Below, piece by piece: positions 1 through 5,457 of a stretch of 5,457 nucleotides of DNA. The notes beneath the pieces were generated by a model, which saw only the letters and a program-made list of their open reading frames with translations, did no database searches and was not told the DNA's origin. Every line of letters starts with the position of its first letter. The first letter of the stretch is position 1. The translations under genes and the position numbers were made by a program. The stretch is taken from contig CAMFTS010000071.1 of the NCBI GenBank assembly GCA_945988915.1, positions 1-5,457 on the forward strand, written 5' to 3'. This DNA comes from an uncultured Clostridia bacterium. Its GTDB lineage: Bacteria; Bacillota; Clostridia; Oscillospirales; Acutalibacteraceae.

Positions 1-530
1 CCCGGAGCCGTAACGACAACAAGTGAGCGTGTAGTTTCAATATAGTCATTCTTTCCGTAGCCGTCATCGCTTACAATGAGCTGAACATCCTGCGGATAAT
101 TATCAATTCTGTAATGCTTATAGACCTTTACGCCCAAGCCCTCGAGCTTCTGCTTGAACGCAACAGCAGTAGGCTGATTATTAAACTGAGTCATTACAAC
201 GCCGCAAACAACCAACCCGAAATTACGGTAGATATCAATAAGTCTTAAAACATCAAGGTCATATGTAATGCCTATATCGCCCCTGACCTTATTCTTTTCA
301 ATATCGTTTGCGTTGATTGCAATAATCATTTCAGCTTCGTCTTTAAGTTCAAGAAGCATTTTCATTTTACTGTCGGGCAAAAATCCGGGCAATACTCTTG
401 AAGCATGCAAGTCGTCAAAAATCTTTCCGCCGAATTCAAGATAAAGCTTACCGCCGAACTTGTTTATTCTTTCTCTGATATGTTCAGACTGAGTTTTCAA
501 ATATTTGTCGTTATCAAATCCGATTTTCAC
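1..530 (-). CDS. DUF1846 (UPF0371) family protein, N-terminal part, cut by window edge
   Basis: Reading the minus strand from a GTG at 528-530 gives 176 complete codons that stay open to the left edge, so only the N-terminal portion of a protein usually near 490-500 residues is present. Recognised from family memory by the start MKIGFDNDKY, the segment LYLEFGGKIFDDLHASRVLPGF spread over residues 29-50, RGDIGITYDLDVLRLID (83-99), and SDDGYGKNDYIETT (154-167). The reading frame leaves the window at VVVTAP (171-176), just before what I recall as a conserved Gly-rich stretch in this family. The start is supported by AAGGTG at 538-543, seven bases upstream; a GTG ten bases further up is out of frame. 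The family has solved structures but no firmly established biochemical role, so no function is assigned. Transcription probably begins near 599 at its own promoter, through a leader containing a terminator-like hairpin. Confidence 0.9.
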   Translation of the reverse strand, partial: MKIGFDNDKYLKTQSEHIRERINKFGGKLYLEFGGKIFDDLHASRVLPGFLPDSKMKMLLELKDEAEMIIAINANDIEKNKVRGDIGITYDLDVLRLIDIYRNFGLVVCGVVMTQFNNQPTAVAFKQKLEGLGVKVYKHYRIDNYPQDVQLIVSDDGYGKNDYIETTRSLVVVTAP

Positions 531-548
531 TTTTATTCACCTTTTTCT

Positions 549-593
549 AAAAATAAAAAGACTTCGGAGGTGGTGCACAACCACTTCCGAAGT
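549..593 (-). terminator. Intrinsic terminator / possible leader attenuator between ung and the DUF1846 gene
   Basis: On the minus strand the arm ACTTCGGAAGTGGT (593-580) pairs with ACCACCTCCGAAGT (574-561) around a five-base loop. This gives 13 pairs and one A-C mismatch, followed by CTTTTTATTTTT (560-549). It is a standard Rho-independent terminator shape, 70 bases beyond the ung stop codon. On the plus strand the same stem lacks a T-tail, so it works in one direction only. It also lies downstream of the predicted DUF1846 promoter and ends about 20 bases before that gene's GTG, so transcripts from that promoter must pass it. Two alternative pairings are visible. CACCT in the 3' arm (572-568) can pair with AGGTG of the Shine-Dalgarno site (542-538). 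CTTTTT (560-555) can pair with AAAAAG (546-541). Confidence 0.8.
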
Positions 594-605
594 GTGACAC
601 AAACT

Positions 606-634
606 ATTATAAATGTATATTTTGTAAAAATCAA
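606..634 (-). promoter_or_regulatory. Predicted sigma-70/SigA promoter of the DUF1846 gene
   Basis: On the minus strand, TTGATT (634-629) and a perfect TATAAT (611-606) are separated by exactly 17 bases. Transcription would start around 599, six or so bases before the terminator-like stem, giving a 5' leader of about 70 bases. The position, entirely between the ung stop codon and the hairpin, implies that the DUF1846 gene is transcribed independently of ung. Confidence 0.75.
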
Positions 635-662
635 TAGTGAAGAAAAAATTTTTAGACAAAAT

Positions 663-1334
663 TCACTTCAATTTCCAATCGATAGGTTTTTGTCCCGAAG
701 CAATTAAAATTTCGTTCGCTTTTGAAAAATGTCTGCATCCGAAAAAGCCGTTATATGCGGAAAGCGGACTTGGATGCGCACAGGTCAGTTTCGTATGAAC
801 AGGATTGTCAATTATTGCCGCCTTATTTCTCGCATTTGCACCCCAAAGCAGAAATACGATGGGCGTCTGCTTGCGATTAAGCTCTGAAATCACACGGTCG
901 GTAAATATTTCCCAGCCCATACCCTTATGACTGTTTGCATTTCCCTCACGGACAGTAAGCACGGTGTTCAAAAGCAAAACGCCCTGCTTTGCCCAAGAGG
1001 TCAGTTCGCCGTAAGACAAAACATTTTCAATACCCGTATCCGCCTTGATTTCCTTAAAAATATTCTGCAATGACGGAGGCGGCTGAATACCTGCCTTTAC
1101 CGAAAAGCACAAGCCGTGCGCCTGACCGTATCCGTGATACGGGTCCTGTCCGAGAATGACTACTCTTGTATTTTCAAATGATGTATATCTCAATGCGTTG
1201 TATATGTCATTCATCGGCGGATATATCGTTTTTGTTGCATACTCACTTTTCAGAAAAGCCCTTAATTTTCTGTAATATGGCTTATCAAATTCGCCCGCTA
1301 AAATTTCGTCCCAGTCATTTCCGAAATATACCAT
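663..1334 (-). CDS. ung: Uracil-DNA glycosylase, family 1
   Basis: This cytoplasmic base-excision repair enzyme cleaves the N-glycosidic bond of uracil in DNA, arising from cytosine deamination or dUTP incorporation. All family-1 signatures are visible in the 223-residue product: the water-activating loop GQDPYH (62-67, catalytic Asp64), Phe77 that stacks on uracil, the PPPSLQN segment (85-91), Asn123 in LLNTVLTV that recognises uracil, and the HPSPLS minor-groove loop (187-192, His187) with Leu191 as intercalating residue. These positions coincide with E. coli Ung numbering as I recall it, and the length is normal (about 220-230). I chose the ATG at 1332-1334 because GGTG lies six bases upstream. 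An in-frame GTG at 1341-1343 would add three residues but sits inside that ribosome binding site. The gene has its own promoter, is divergent from the flavoprotein gene, and ends before an intrinsic terminator. Confidence 0.97.
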   Translation of the reverse strand: MVYFGNDWDEILAGEFDKPYYRKLRAFLKSEYATKTIYPPMNDIYNALRYTSFENTRVVILGQDPYHGYGQAHGLCFSVKAGIQPPPSLQNIFKEIKADTGIENVLSYGELTSWAKQGVLLLNTVLTVREGNANSHKGMGWEIFTDRVISELNRKQTPIVFLLWGANARNKAAIIDNPVHTKLTCAHPSPLSAYNGFFGCRHFSKANEILIASGQKPIDWKLK

Positions 1335-1358
1335 AAATTTCACCGCCTGTCAGAACAA

Positions 1359-1387
1359 ATTCTATCACATACAGTTCTTCGTTTCAA
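1359..1387 (-). promoter_or_regulatory. Predicted SigA promoter of ung (extended -10)
   Basis: On the minus strand, TTGAAA (1387-1382) and TAGAAT (1364-1359) are spaced by 17 bases, and a TGA directly before the -10 box gives an extended -10 (TGn) element. The start point would be near 1352, leaving a short leader of about 18 bases that holds the ribosome binding site. Its -35 box is only ten bases from the -35 box of the divergent flavoprotein promoter. Confidence 0.7.
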
Positions 1388-1397
1388 CATTTTTCGG

Positions 1398-1426
1398 TTG
1401 ATACTTTTATTTAATTATGTTATTGT
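1398..1426 (+). promoter_or_regulatory. Predicted SigA promoter of the flavoprotein-mntP unit (extended -10)
   Basis: TTGATA (1398-1403) and TATTGT (1421-1426) are 17 bases apart, and TGT directly before the -10 box matches an extended -10 element. Transcription would start near 1433, giving a leader of about 22 bases before the ATG at 1455. Such a short leader leaves no room for a riboswitch. The nearly back-to-back layout with the ung promoter could allow one bound factor to affect both. Confidence 0.65.
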
Positions 1427-1454
1427 TTTAGTATCTTTTTTCACAGGTGACATT

Positions 1455-2768
1455 ATGGCTGAAATTATTATTGCAGGCGGCGGACACGGTGGAATAGCCG
1501 CAGCTGCAAAGCTGTCGAAAAACGGCTTTAATACAACCGTTTACGAACGGAACGAAAAGAATAAAATGGGTTACGACTGGACCGATATTTTTGACAGAAG
1601 AGCTTTGATTTCTGCCGGTATCGGTATGCCGTCCGAGGACAAATTCACCGTTAAAGGCGATGTAACATTCTACGGCCCGAGCGGAAAGACCAAATTTGTT
1701 CAGCATTCTCCAAAAAATCAACCGCAAATAAAGATGGAACGTTCTGATATTTATGATTTGTTGATATCTCACGCCGAAAGCTGCGGTGTAAAATTTGAAT
1801 ACAACTGTAATATAAATTCGCCTATAATCAAGGACGACAGAGTAGTCGGAATAAAAACCGATAAAGGTGACTTTTTCGGTGATTTGATAATTGACGCGTG
1901 CGGCTGCGACTCACCGCTCAGGAAGAATTTGCCCGACTGTTTCGGGATACAAAAAGAGATGAAGCCTTTTGAGAAATTTAATATTTACAGAGCATTTTAC
2001 AACAATGAAACGGCTGAAAATCCACAGGAAGGATTCAAACTAACTCTTTTGCCTCAAGGAAAATCGGGCATAGGCTGGGTCTGTTCCGAAAAGGATTACA
2101 CAGATGTTTTAATAGGTCGATTTGAGCCGTTCACGATTGAAGAGGCTGATCAAGCAGTTGAGTATTTCAGAACGCTTAACAGCAATATCGGTACAGACAT
2201 TCTGCGGGGCGGCAGCTTTGCGTCAATCCCTGTGCGGCAACCCCTTGCAAAAATGGTTGCCGACGGCTACGCAGCTATCGGTGACAGCGCTTTTATGACA
2301 ATACCTCTGATAGGTTCGGGCATTGCAAACGCGCTGTATGCTTCAAATATACTTGCAGATACAGTACTCAGCGATATCTCGAAAAGCTTTACCGCACAAA
2401 CTCTCTGGAACTATCAAAAAACATACTTTAAAAAGATTGCGCCTATGTCAGCCCCTCTTGCCTGCCTTAAGAATGTGCTTGCAAAAATGAGTGCTGATAA
2501 GCTTGACACTATTTTTGACAAAGACATTATAGAATTCCAAGAGCATATACCGTTCAATGATGAAAAAATATACAAGCTTACAGTAAAGCTTTCGGAAATA
2601 CTCATCAGAATAAAAAATGCAGTTTCAGACAAAGACTTTTCAAAAGAAGTTTTAAAATCAGTAAAGAATATGGCAAAGCTTGTTTCTTTAATAAACTCTG
2701 TTCCGTCCGAATATTCAGAAGACGAAGTACTTGTCTGGGCGCAGAAATACAACAGAATATTTGACTGA
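1455..2768 (+). CDS. FAD-dependent oxidoreductase, geranylgeranyl-reductase-like (FixC/GGR superfamily)
   Basis: The 437-residue product begins with a Rossmann dinucleotide-binding fold: a beta strand, GGGHGG (8-13, fitting GxGxxG), a helix, and an acidic residue Glu31 at the end of strand two that should contact the FAD ribose. DLIIDACGCDS (143-153) matches the second conserved FAD-domain strand. GYAAIGDSA (271-279), with Gly276-Asp277, is the usual GD motif holding the FAD phosphate-ribitol; a Gly-Ser-Gly turn (287-289) follows. This supports an NAD(P)/FAD oxidoreductase of the GGR/FixC type. The substrate cannot be read from the sequence. Residues from about 330 form a Lys/Glu-rich, probably helical C-terminal region not obviously part of the FAD core. 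The start at 1455 is preferred because AGGTGA lies at 1445-1450 and the Rossmann strand follows directly. An upstream TTG at 1398 coincides with the promoter and is unlikely. The gene is probably co-transcribed with mntP, 31 bases downstream. Confidence 0.85.
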   Translation: MAEIIIAGGGHGGIAAAAKLSKNGFNTTVYERNEKNKMGYDWTDIFDRRALISAGIGMPSEDKFTVKGDVTFYGPSGKTKFVQHSPKNQPQIKMERSDIYDLLISHAESCGVKFEYNCNINSPIIKDDRVVGIKTDKGDFFGDLIIDACGCDSPLRKNLPDCFGIQKEMKPFEKFNIYRAFYNNETAENPQEGFKLTLLPQGKSGIGWVCSEKDYTDVLIGRFEPFTIEEADQAVEYFRTLNSNIGTDILRGGSFASIPVRQPLAKMVADGYAAIGDSAFMTIPLIGSGIANALYASNILADTVLSDISKSFTAQTLWNYQKTYFKKIAPMSAPLACLKNVLAKMSADKLDTIFDKDIIEFQEHIPFNDEKIYKLTVKLSEILIRIKNAVSDKDFSKEVLKSVKNMAKLVSLINSVPSEYSEDEVLVWAQKYNRIFD

Positions 2769-2799
2769 TAACGACATATATATTATACGGAGTGATACT

Positions 2800-3390
2800 A
2801 TGAACACTTGGAACTTTATGTTCTTCTTAAACAGTTTACTTATGGGCGTAGGTCTTGCAATGGACGCCTTTTCCGTTTCTCTTGCAAACGGTTTAAGCGA
2901 ACCGAAGATGAAAAAGAAAAAAATGTGTGCTGTTGCAGGAACTTTCAGCGGATTTCAAATACTAATGCCGTTAATCGGCTGGATTTGTGTACATACCGTT
3001 GTAGAACACTTCAGAGCCTTTGAAACAGTCATACCGTGGATTGCGCTTGCACTTCTCGGATATATCGGCGGAAAAATGCTTTTTGAAGGAATCAAAAACA
3101 ATAATTCTCAAGATAACAGCTCAGCCGTAAGCTTTAAAGCATTAATTGTTCAAGGAATTGCAACTGCTATTGACGCTCTTTCCGTAGGCTTTACTATTTC
3201 GGAATACAAATGGCTTTTCGCCCTCGTTGAAGCCTTAATTATCGGCTTAGTAACCTTCGTGATATGTCTGGCAGGCTTGGCAATCGGTAAGAAATTCGGC
3301 ACAAAGCTTGCAGGTAAAGCAACAATTTTAGGAGGCATAATACTTATAGCAATAGGAATAGAGATATTCGTTAAAGCTTTTATTAGTTAA
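2800..3390 (+). CDS. mntP: Manganese efflux pump MntP
   Basis: This inner-membrane Mn(II) exporter protects against manganese excess. The 196-residue product, slightly longer than the E. coli protein, shows about six hydrophobic segments (near 8-30, 43-63, 77-97, 113-133, 138-162 and 174-194). It carries the two family repeats with acidic membrane residues: GLAMDAFSVSLANG (18-31, Asp22) and TAIDALSVGF (122-131, Asp125). PLIGW (57-61), LGYIGGKMLFEG (86-97) and the C-terminal ILGGIILIAIGIEI (176-189) also match the family. A lysine cluster (36-41) follows the first helix, fitting a cytoplasmic loop. The ATG at 2800 is chosen because GGAG (2789-2792) lies seven bases upstream. The longer in-frame form from 2731 would overlap the flavoprotein gene and add a polar stretch foreign to the family. 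It is probably expressed from the flavoprotein promoter. The 31-base gap is too short for a yybP-ykoY Mn riboswitch. Confidence 0.95.
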   Translation: MNTWNFMFFLNSLLMGVGLAMDAFSVSLANGLSEPKMKKKKMCAVAGTFSGFQILMPLIGWICVHTVVEHFRAFETVIPWIALALLGYIGGKMLFEGIKNNNSQDNSSAVSFKALIVQGIATAIDALSVGFTISEYKWLFALVEALIIGLVTFVICLAGLAIGKKFGTKLAGKATILGGIILIAIGIEIFVKAFIS

Positions 3391-3413
3391 AATCTATCTA
3401 TTTGTGAAACAGC

Positions 3414-3457
3414 AAAAACAACGAGTTTACATTTTTGGTGTAATCTCGTTGTTTTTT
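3414..3457 (+). terminator. Rho-independent terminator of the flavoprotein-mntP unit
   Basis: ACAACGAG (3418-3425) pairs with CTCGTTGT (3445-3452). The stem continues past a T-T mismatch with TTACA (3427-3431) against TGTAA (3439-3443), around the loop TTTTTGG. A run of T follows (3452-3457), and the A-run before the stem can pair with it. It begins 23 bases after the mntP stop codon and separates this unit from the next promoter. The A-run on the left would give weaker termination on the other strand, but no minus-strand gene lies nearby. Confidence 0.9.
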
Positions 3458-3539
3458 ATTGAAATATTTTCAAATATAAGCGCAGTTTTCTTTGAAATTT
3501 GTATATTTTTAATGAAAAATAAAAATCAAATTAAATCAG

Positions 3540-3568
3540 TTGATAATACATAAAAAAGGTTGTATTAT
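3540..3568 (+). promoter_or_regulatory. Predicted SigA promoter of the SGNH-DUF4358-MBOAT operon
   Basis: TTGATA (3540-3545) and TATTAT (3563-3568) are separated by exactly 17 bases, with a start point expected near 3575 and a leader of about 19 bases. A perfect TATAAT at 3570-3575 also exists but has no -35 box at a usable distance. The rest of the 3458-3539 gap is very AT-rich and holds no gene that I can see. It contains a short inverted repeat, TTGAAA/TTTCAA (3459-3473), which may be chance. Confidence 0.65.
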
Positions 3569-3593
3569 TTATAATGTAATAAGAGGTATTTTT

Positions 3594-4406
3594 ATGAAGA
3601 ATTATGCTGTGAAAATTTTAATAATCGCATTATTGCTTATATATCCTTTGAGTAATGCTACCCATTTGTTGTCGGCAAAAGAGTCAACGCCCTCCGATGT
3701 TGAACAAGAATCGGATATTTCTGCACTTGAAGAGCTTGATAAACAAAATGTTGCTGTTATAGAGGAAAAAATTGAGAAGCTTAACATTAAAAAGCAGGAA
3801 AAAAGAAGAGAACAAGAGCTCAGACAACAAAGAGCCAACAATATCAATTTGCTGTTACAGCAGATTAAAAACGGCGACACTTCATACAGAAAAATTATGA
3901 AGGGAACCGTTATTGCAGGCGATTCTCTTATGCACGGAATGTACGAATACGATGTTCTTGACAAAACATATCTTGTGACAAAAGTCAGTGCGAGCTTAGG
4001 ACACCTTGAAAGCAATTTAGATACAATAATAGGTTTAAATCCAAAGGTTCTTGTCGTTCATTACGGTCTTAACAATATGAGCACGGATGAAACTGCAACT
4101 AAAAATTTCATAAGCAAATACGAAAGTCTTTTACTTGAACTGCACAAAAGTCTTCCGAAAACAAGAATTGTTGTAAGCTCTGTTTTCAATATTGCTCCTG
4201 AAAAAGCCAAAGGCTCTTTTGCAGATATACCTAAGTTTAATAATATGCTTAAAAAAATGTGTATTAAAAATAAATTTGAATTTCTTGACAATAACGACTT
4301 ACTTCCGGGAGACGGCAGTTACCTTGAAAAAGACGGAATGCACGTTATTAAAAAGTTTTATACCCAAAAATTTCTGCCGAATCTTATTGTAGAACTTGGT
4401 CTTTAA
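3594..4406 (+). CDS. Membrane-anchored SGNH/GDSL-hydrolase-like protein with coiled-coil stalk
   Basis: The 270-residue product has a short basic N-terminus and a hydrophobic helix (about 5-25) that acts as signal peptide or anchor, then a charged Lys/Glu/Gln-rich stretch (about 42-92) likely to form a coiled coil, then an SGNH fold. The SGNH blocks are all visible. Block I is VIAGDSLMHG with nucleophile Ser111. Block II Gly136 lies in SASLGHLE. Block III is HYGLNNM with Asn160, where the usual GxND ends in Asn. Block V is DGMH with Asp247 and His250. An active extracytoplasmic esterase or acyltransferase is therefore plausible. By analogy with MBOAT partners such as PatB and AlgX/AlgJ it may move an acyl group onto a surface glycan, which is inference. 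The ATG at 3594 has AGAGGT six bases upstream. A longer TTG start at 3540 overlaps the promoter. First gene of the operon. Confidence 0.85.
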   Translation: MKNYAVKILIIALLLIYPLSNATHLLSAKESTPSDVEQESDISALEELDKQNVAVIEEKIEKLNIKKQEKRREQELRQQRANNINLLLQQIKNGDTSYRKIMKGTVIAGDSLMHGMYEYDVLDKTYLVTKVSASLGHLESNLDTIIGLNPKVLVVHYGLNNMSTDETATKNFISKYESLLLELHKSLPKTRIVVSSVFNIAPEKAKGSFADIPKFNNMLKKMCIKNKFEFLDNNDLLPGDGSYLEKDGMHVIKKFYTQKFLPNLIVELGL

Positions 4407-4418
4407 CGGAGAATTACC

Positions 4419-4889
4419 ATGAAGTATAAATTGATAGAAATACTCTGCGTAGCTTGTGCGGTTGTATTCATTGTCTTTTCGGTTTTATCTCAATCGGGAA
4501 GCAAAAAATCCGCACCTGAAATTTACAAAGAGATGTGTGAAAAAACTGACTTTACCGACGGATTATCCCTGAGAGATAATACAGACTTCAAAAAAACATT
4601 CAGCTTATCTGCTGATGATTTTGAAAGTGTCGTTTATTATTCTTCTGACGATGTTATGAATGTCAATGAACTTCTTATTATTAAAGCTCGTGACGGCTCG
4701 TCAATTCAGGACGCAGCAGATAAAATAAAAAGACATGTATCCGAAAACTACGATATTTTTTCAGGATACGCTCCCGAACAGGGAGAATTGCTCAAAAACT
4801 ATGTTCTTGAAACAAACTCGAACACATTATTCTTTTTTGTCGGAGGTGAAAGTGAAGCTGCTCAAGATGCTTTTCACGATGCATTGTAA
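4419..4889 (+). CDS. DUF4358 domain protein, membrane-anchored
   Basis: The 156-residue product has one N-terminal hydrophobic helix (about 6-23) ending in SQSGSKK, then an extracytoplasmic domain. I recognise the domain as DUF4358 from its pattern: FSLSADDFESVVYYSSDDVMNV (61-82), NELLIIKARDGSSIQDAADKI (83-103), a helix, FSGYAPEQGELLKNYVLET (114-132), NTLFFFVGG (135-143) and a final helix EAAQDAFHDAL. No catalytic residues or metal site are apparent, and no established function is known to me. There is no lipobox cysteine at the end of the hydrophobic helix (the Cys at 10 and 13 lie inside it), so it is probably held by the uncleaved helix or secreted. GGAGA (4408-4412) lies six bases before the ATG, 12 bases after the SGNH stop codon. 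Its place between an SGNH protein and an MBOAT suggests a part in the same surface-acylation complex (inference). Confidence 0.85.
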   Translation: MKYKLIEILCVACAVVFIVFSVLSQSGSKKSAPEIYKEMCEKTDFTDGLSLRDNTDFKKTFSLSADDFESVVYYSSDDVMNVNELLIIKARDGSSIQDAADKIKRHVSENYDIFSGYAPEQGELLKNYVLETNSNTLFFFVGGESEAAQDAFHDAL

Positions 4890-4903
4890 ACAGCTTAACC
4901 GAT

Positions 4904-5457
4904 ATGGTATTCAGCAGCGTAACTTTTCTGCTAATATTTTTACCATTAACGGCGGTACTTTACTATTTACCGTCTGTATTCTTGCGCTCTGACAAGCTCG
5001 GCGAAAGTAAAGCGCACTCTCTTACCGCCTACAAAAATACCGTCCTGTGTTTAGCAAGTTTGTTATTCTATGCATGGGGAGAACCGGTAAATATTGTTTT
5101 AATGCTCATCAGCATTGTTTTTAACTATGCTATCGGTCTTGATATGGACAAGCATAGCGAGGAAAAAGCTCACAGAAAACTTTTACTGATATTCGCAGTT
5201 TTATTCAATATAGGAATGTTGGGCTTTTTTAAATACAGCGGATTTATCGCCGAGAATTTCTGTTCTGTTTTCAAAACAGAAAACAATTATTTTGAACCGG
5301 CATTGCCTATCGGAATTTCTTTCTACACTTTTCAGATTCTTTCATATGTAATTGATGTTTACAAAAAGAAGGTTGATTCTCAAAGAAATTTAATCGACTT
5401 TGCGCTTTATATTTCAATGTTTCCTCAGCTTATAGCAGGTCCTATCGTTCAGTATTC
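4904..5457 (+). CDS. MBOAT family O-acyltransferase (AlgI/DltB-like), N-terminal part, cut by window edge
   Basis: The frame is open from the ATG at 4904 to the right edge, giving 184 residues of a multipass membrane protein that is usually about 450-500 residues. It matches the MBOAT/AlgI N-terminus: MVFSSVTFLLIFLP at the start, then ASLLFYAWGEPVNIVLMLIS (51-70), LGFFKYSGFIAENF (106-119), ALPIGISFYTFQILSYVIDVY (133-153) and DFALYISMFPQLIAGPIVQY (165-184). Several hydrophobic helices fit. The catalytic histidine of the family lies beyond the window. Such enzymes transfer acyl groups across the membrane to extracellular glycans, often with an SGNH partner. No Shine-Dalgarno sequence precedes the ATG, and a stop at 4853-4855 in this frame leaves no other standard start before it. 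Initiation is probably coupled to the DUF4358 gene, whose stop codon lies 14 bases upstream. The substrate is unknown. Confidence 0.93.
   Translation, partial: MVFSSVTFLLIFLPLTAVLYYLPSVFLRSDKLGESKAHSLTAYKNTVLCLASLLFYAWGEPVNIVLMLISIVFNYAIGLDMDKHSEEKAHRKLLLIFAVLFNIGMLGFFKYSGFIAENFCSVFKTENNYFEPALPIGISFYTFQILSYVIDVYKKKVDSQRNLIDFALYISMFPQLIAGPIVQY

Noticed and set aside
405..707. 100-codon plus-strand frame across 405-707
   Set aside because: It is antisense to the DUF1846 start, the hairpin and the ung 3' end, resembles no family, and its middle is the promoter/terminator region.
1398..1454. N-terminal extension of the flavoprotein from TTG at 1398
   Set aside because: The TTG is the -35 box itself; the ATG at 1455 has AGGTGA upstream and starts directly at the Rossmann strand.
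2761..2789. Possible mntP promoter TTGACT, 17 bases, TATACG
   Set aside because: The start point would fall near 2796, after the GGAG ribosome binding site at 2789, so the transcript could not be translated normally; the -10 match is also poor.
2731..2799. N-terminal extension of MntP from 2731 overlapping the flavoprotein gene
   Set aside because: It adds 23 residues absent from the family, while the ATG at 2800 has GGAG at good spacing.
3459..3473. Inverted repeat TTGAAA-TAT-TTTCAA after the mntP terminator
   Set aside because: Six-base AT-rich arms are expected by chance in such DNA, and it lies about 70 bases upstream of the -35 box; no known operator was recognised.
3540..3593. N-terminal extension of the SGNH protein from TTG at 3540
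   Set aside because: It overlaps the predicted -35 and -10 boxes, lacks a ribosome binding site, and places polar residues before a normal signal-anchor sequence.
4735..4992. 85-codon plus-strand frame across the DUF4358/MBOAT junction
   Set aside because: It overlaps two well-supported genes out of phase and has no recognisable protein features; only its short GTG-initiated tail is kept, as a low-interest observation.

Overview
The window looks like chromosomal DNA from a low-G+C Firmicute, most likely a gut-type clostridium (Oscillospiraceae/Lachnospiraceae-like). The reasons are AT-rich intergenic DNA, A/T-rich codon choice, clear Shine-Dalgarno sites, intrinsic terminators with T-tails, and protein families typical of that group (DUF1846, DUF4358, clostridial MBOAT/SGNH cassettes). 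This placement is inference. No mobile elements, RNA genes or CRISPR arrays were seen.

Left part, minus strand (1-1390): the 5' portion of a DUF1846/UPF0371 protein gene runs off the left edge. Upstream of it lies a complete family-1 uracil-DNA glycosylase gene (ung). Between them is a compact regulatory region. A TTGATT/TATAAT promoter is followed at once by a GC-rich hairpin with a U-rich tail, and then by the ribosome binding site and GTG start of the DUF1846 gene. The hairpin probably ends ung transcripts, but it also lies inside the DUF1846 leader and could act as an attenuator.

Middle part, plus strand (1390-3460): a divergent promoter pair separates ung from a two-gene unit. This unit encodes a geranylgeranyl-reductase-like FAD oxidoreductase and, 31 bases later, the manganese efflux pump MntP. 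It ends in a strong intrinsic terminator. No yybP-ykoY Mn riboswitch precedes mntP.

Right part, plus strand (3540-5457): a new promoter starts a tightly packed operon of three genes. These encode a membrane-anchored SGNH-hydrolase-like protein with a charged coiled-coil stalk, a membrane-anchored DUF4358 protein, and the N-terminal 184 residues of an AlgI/DltB-type MBOAT acyltransferase cut by the window edge. By analogy with known MBOAT/SGNH pairs, the operon probably modifies (for example O-acetylates) an extracellular glycan, with DUF4358 as an uncharacterised third part. This is the most interesting system in the window.
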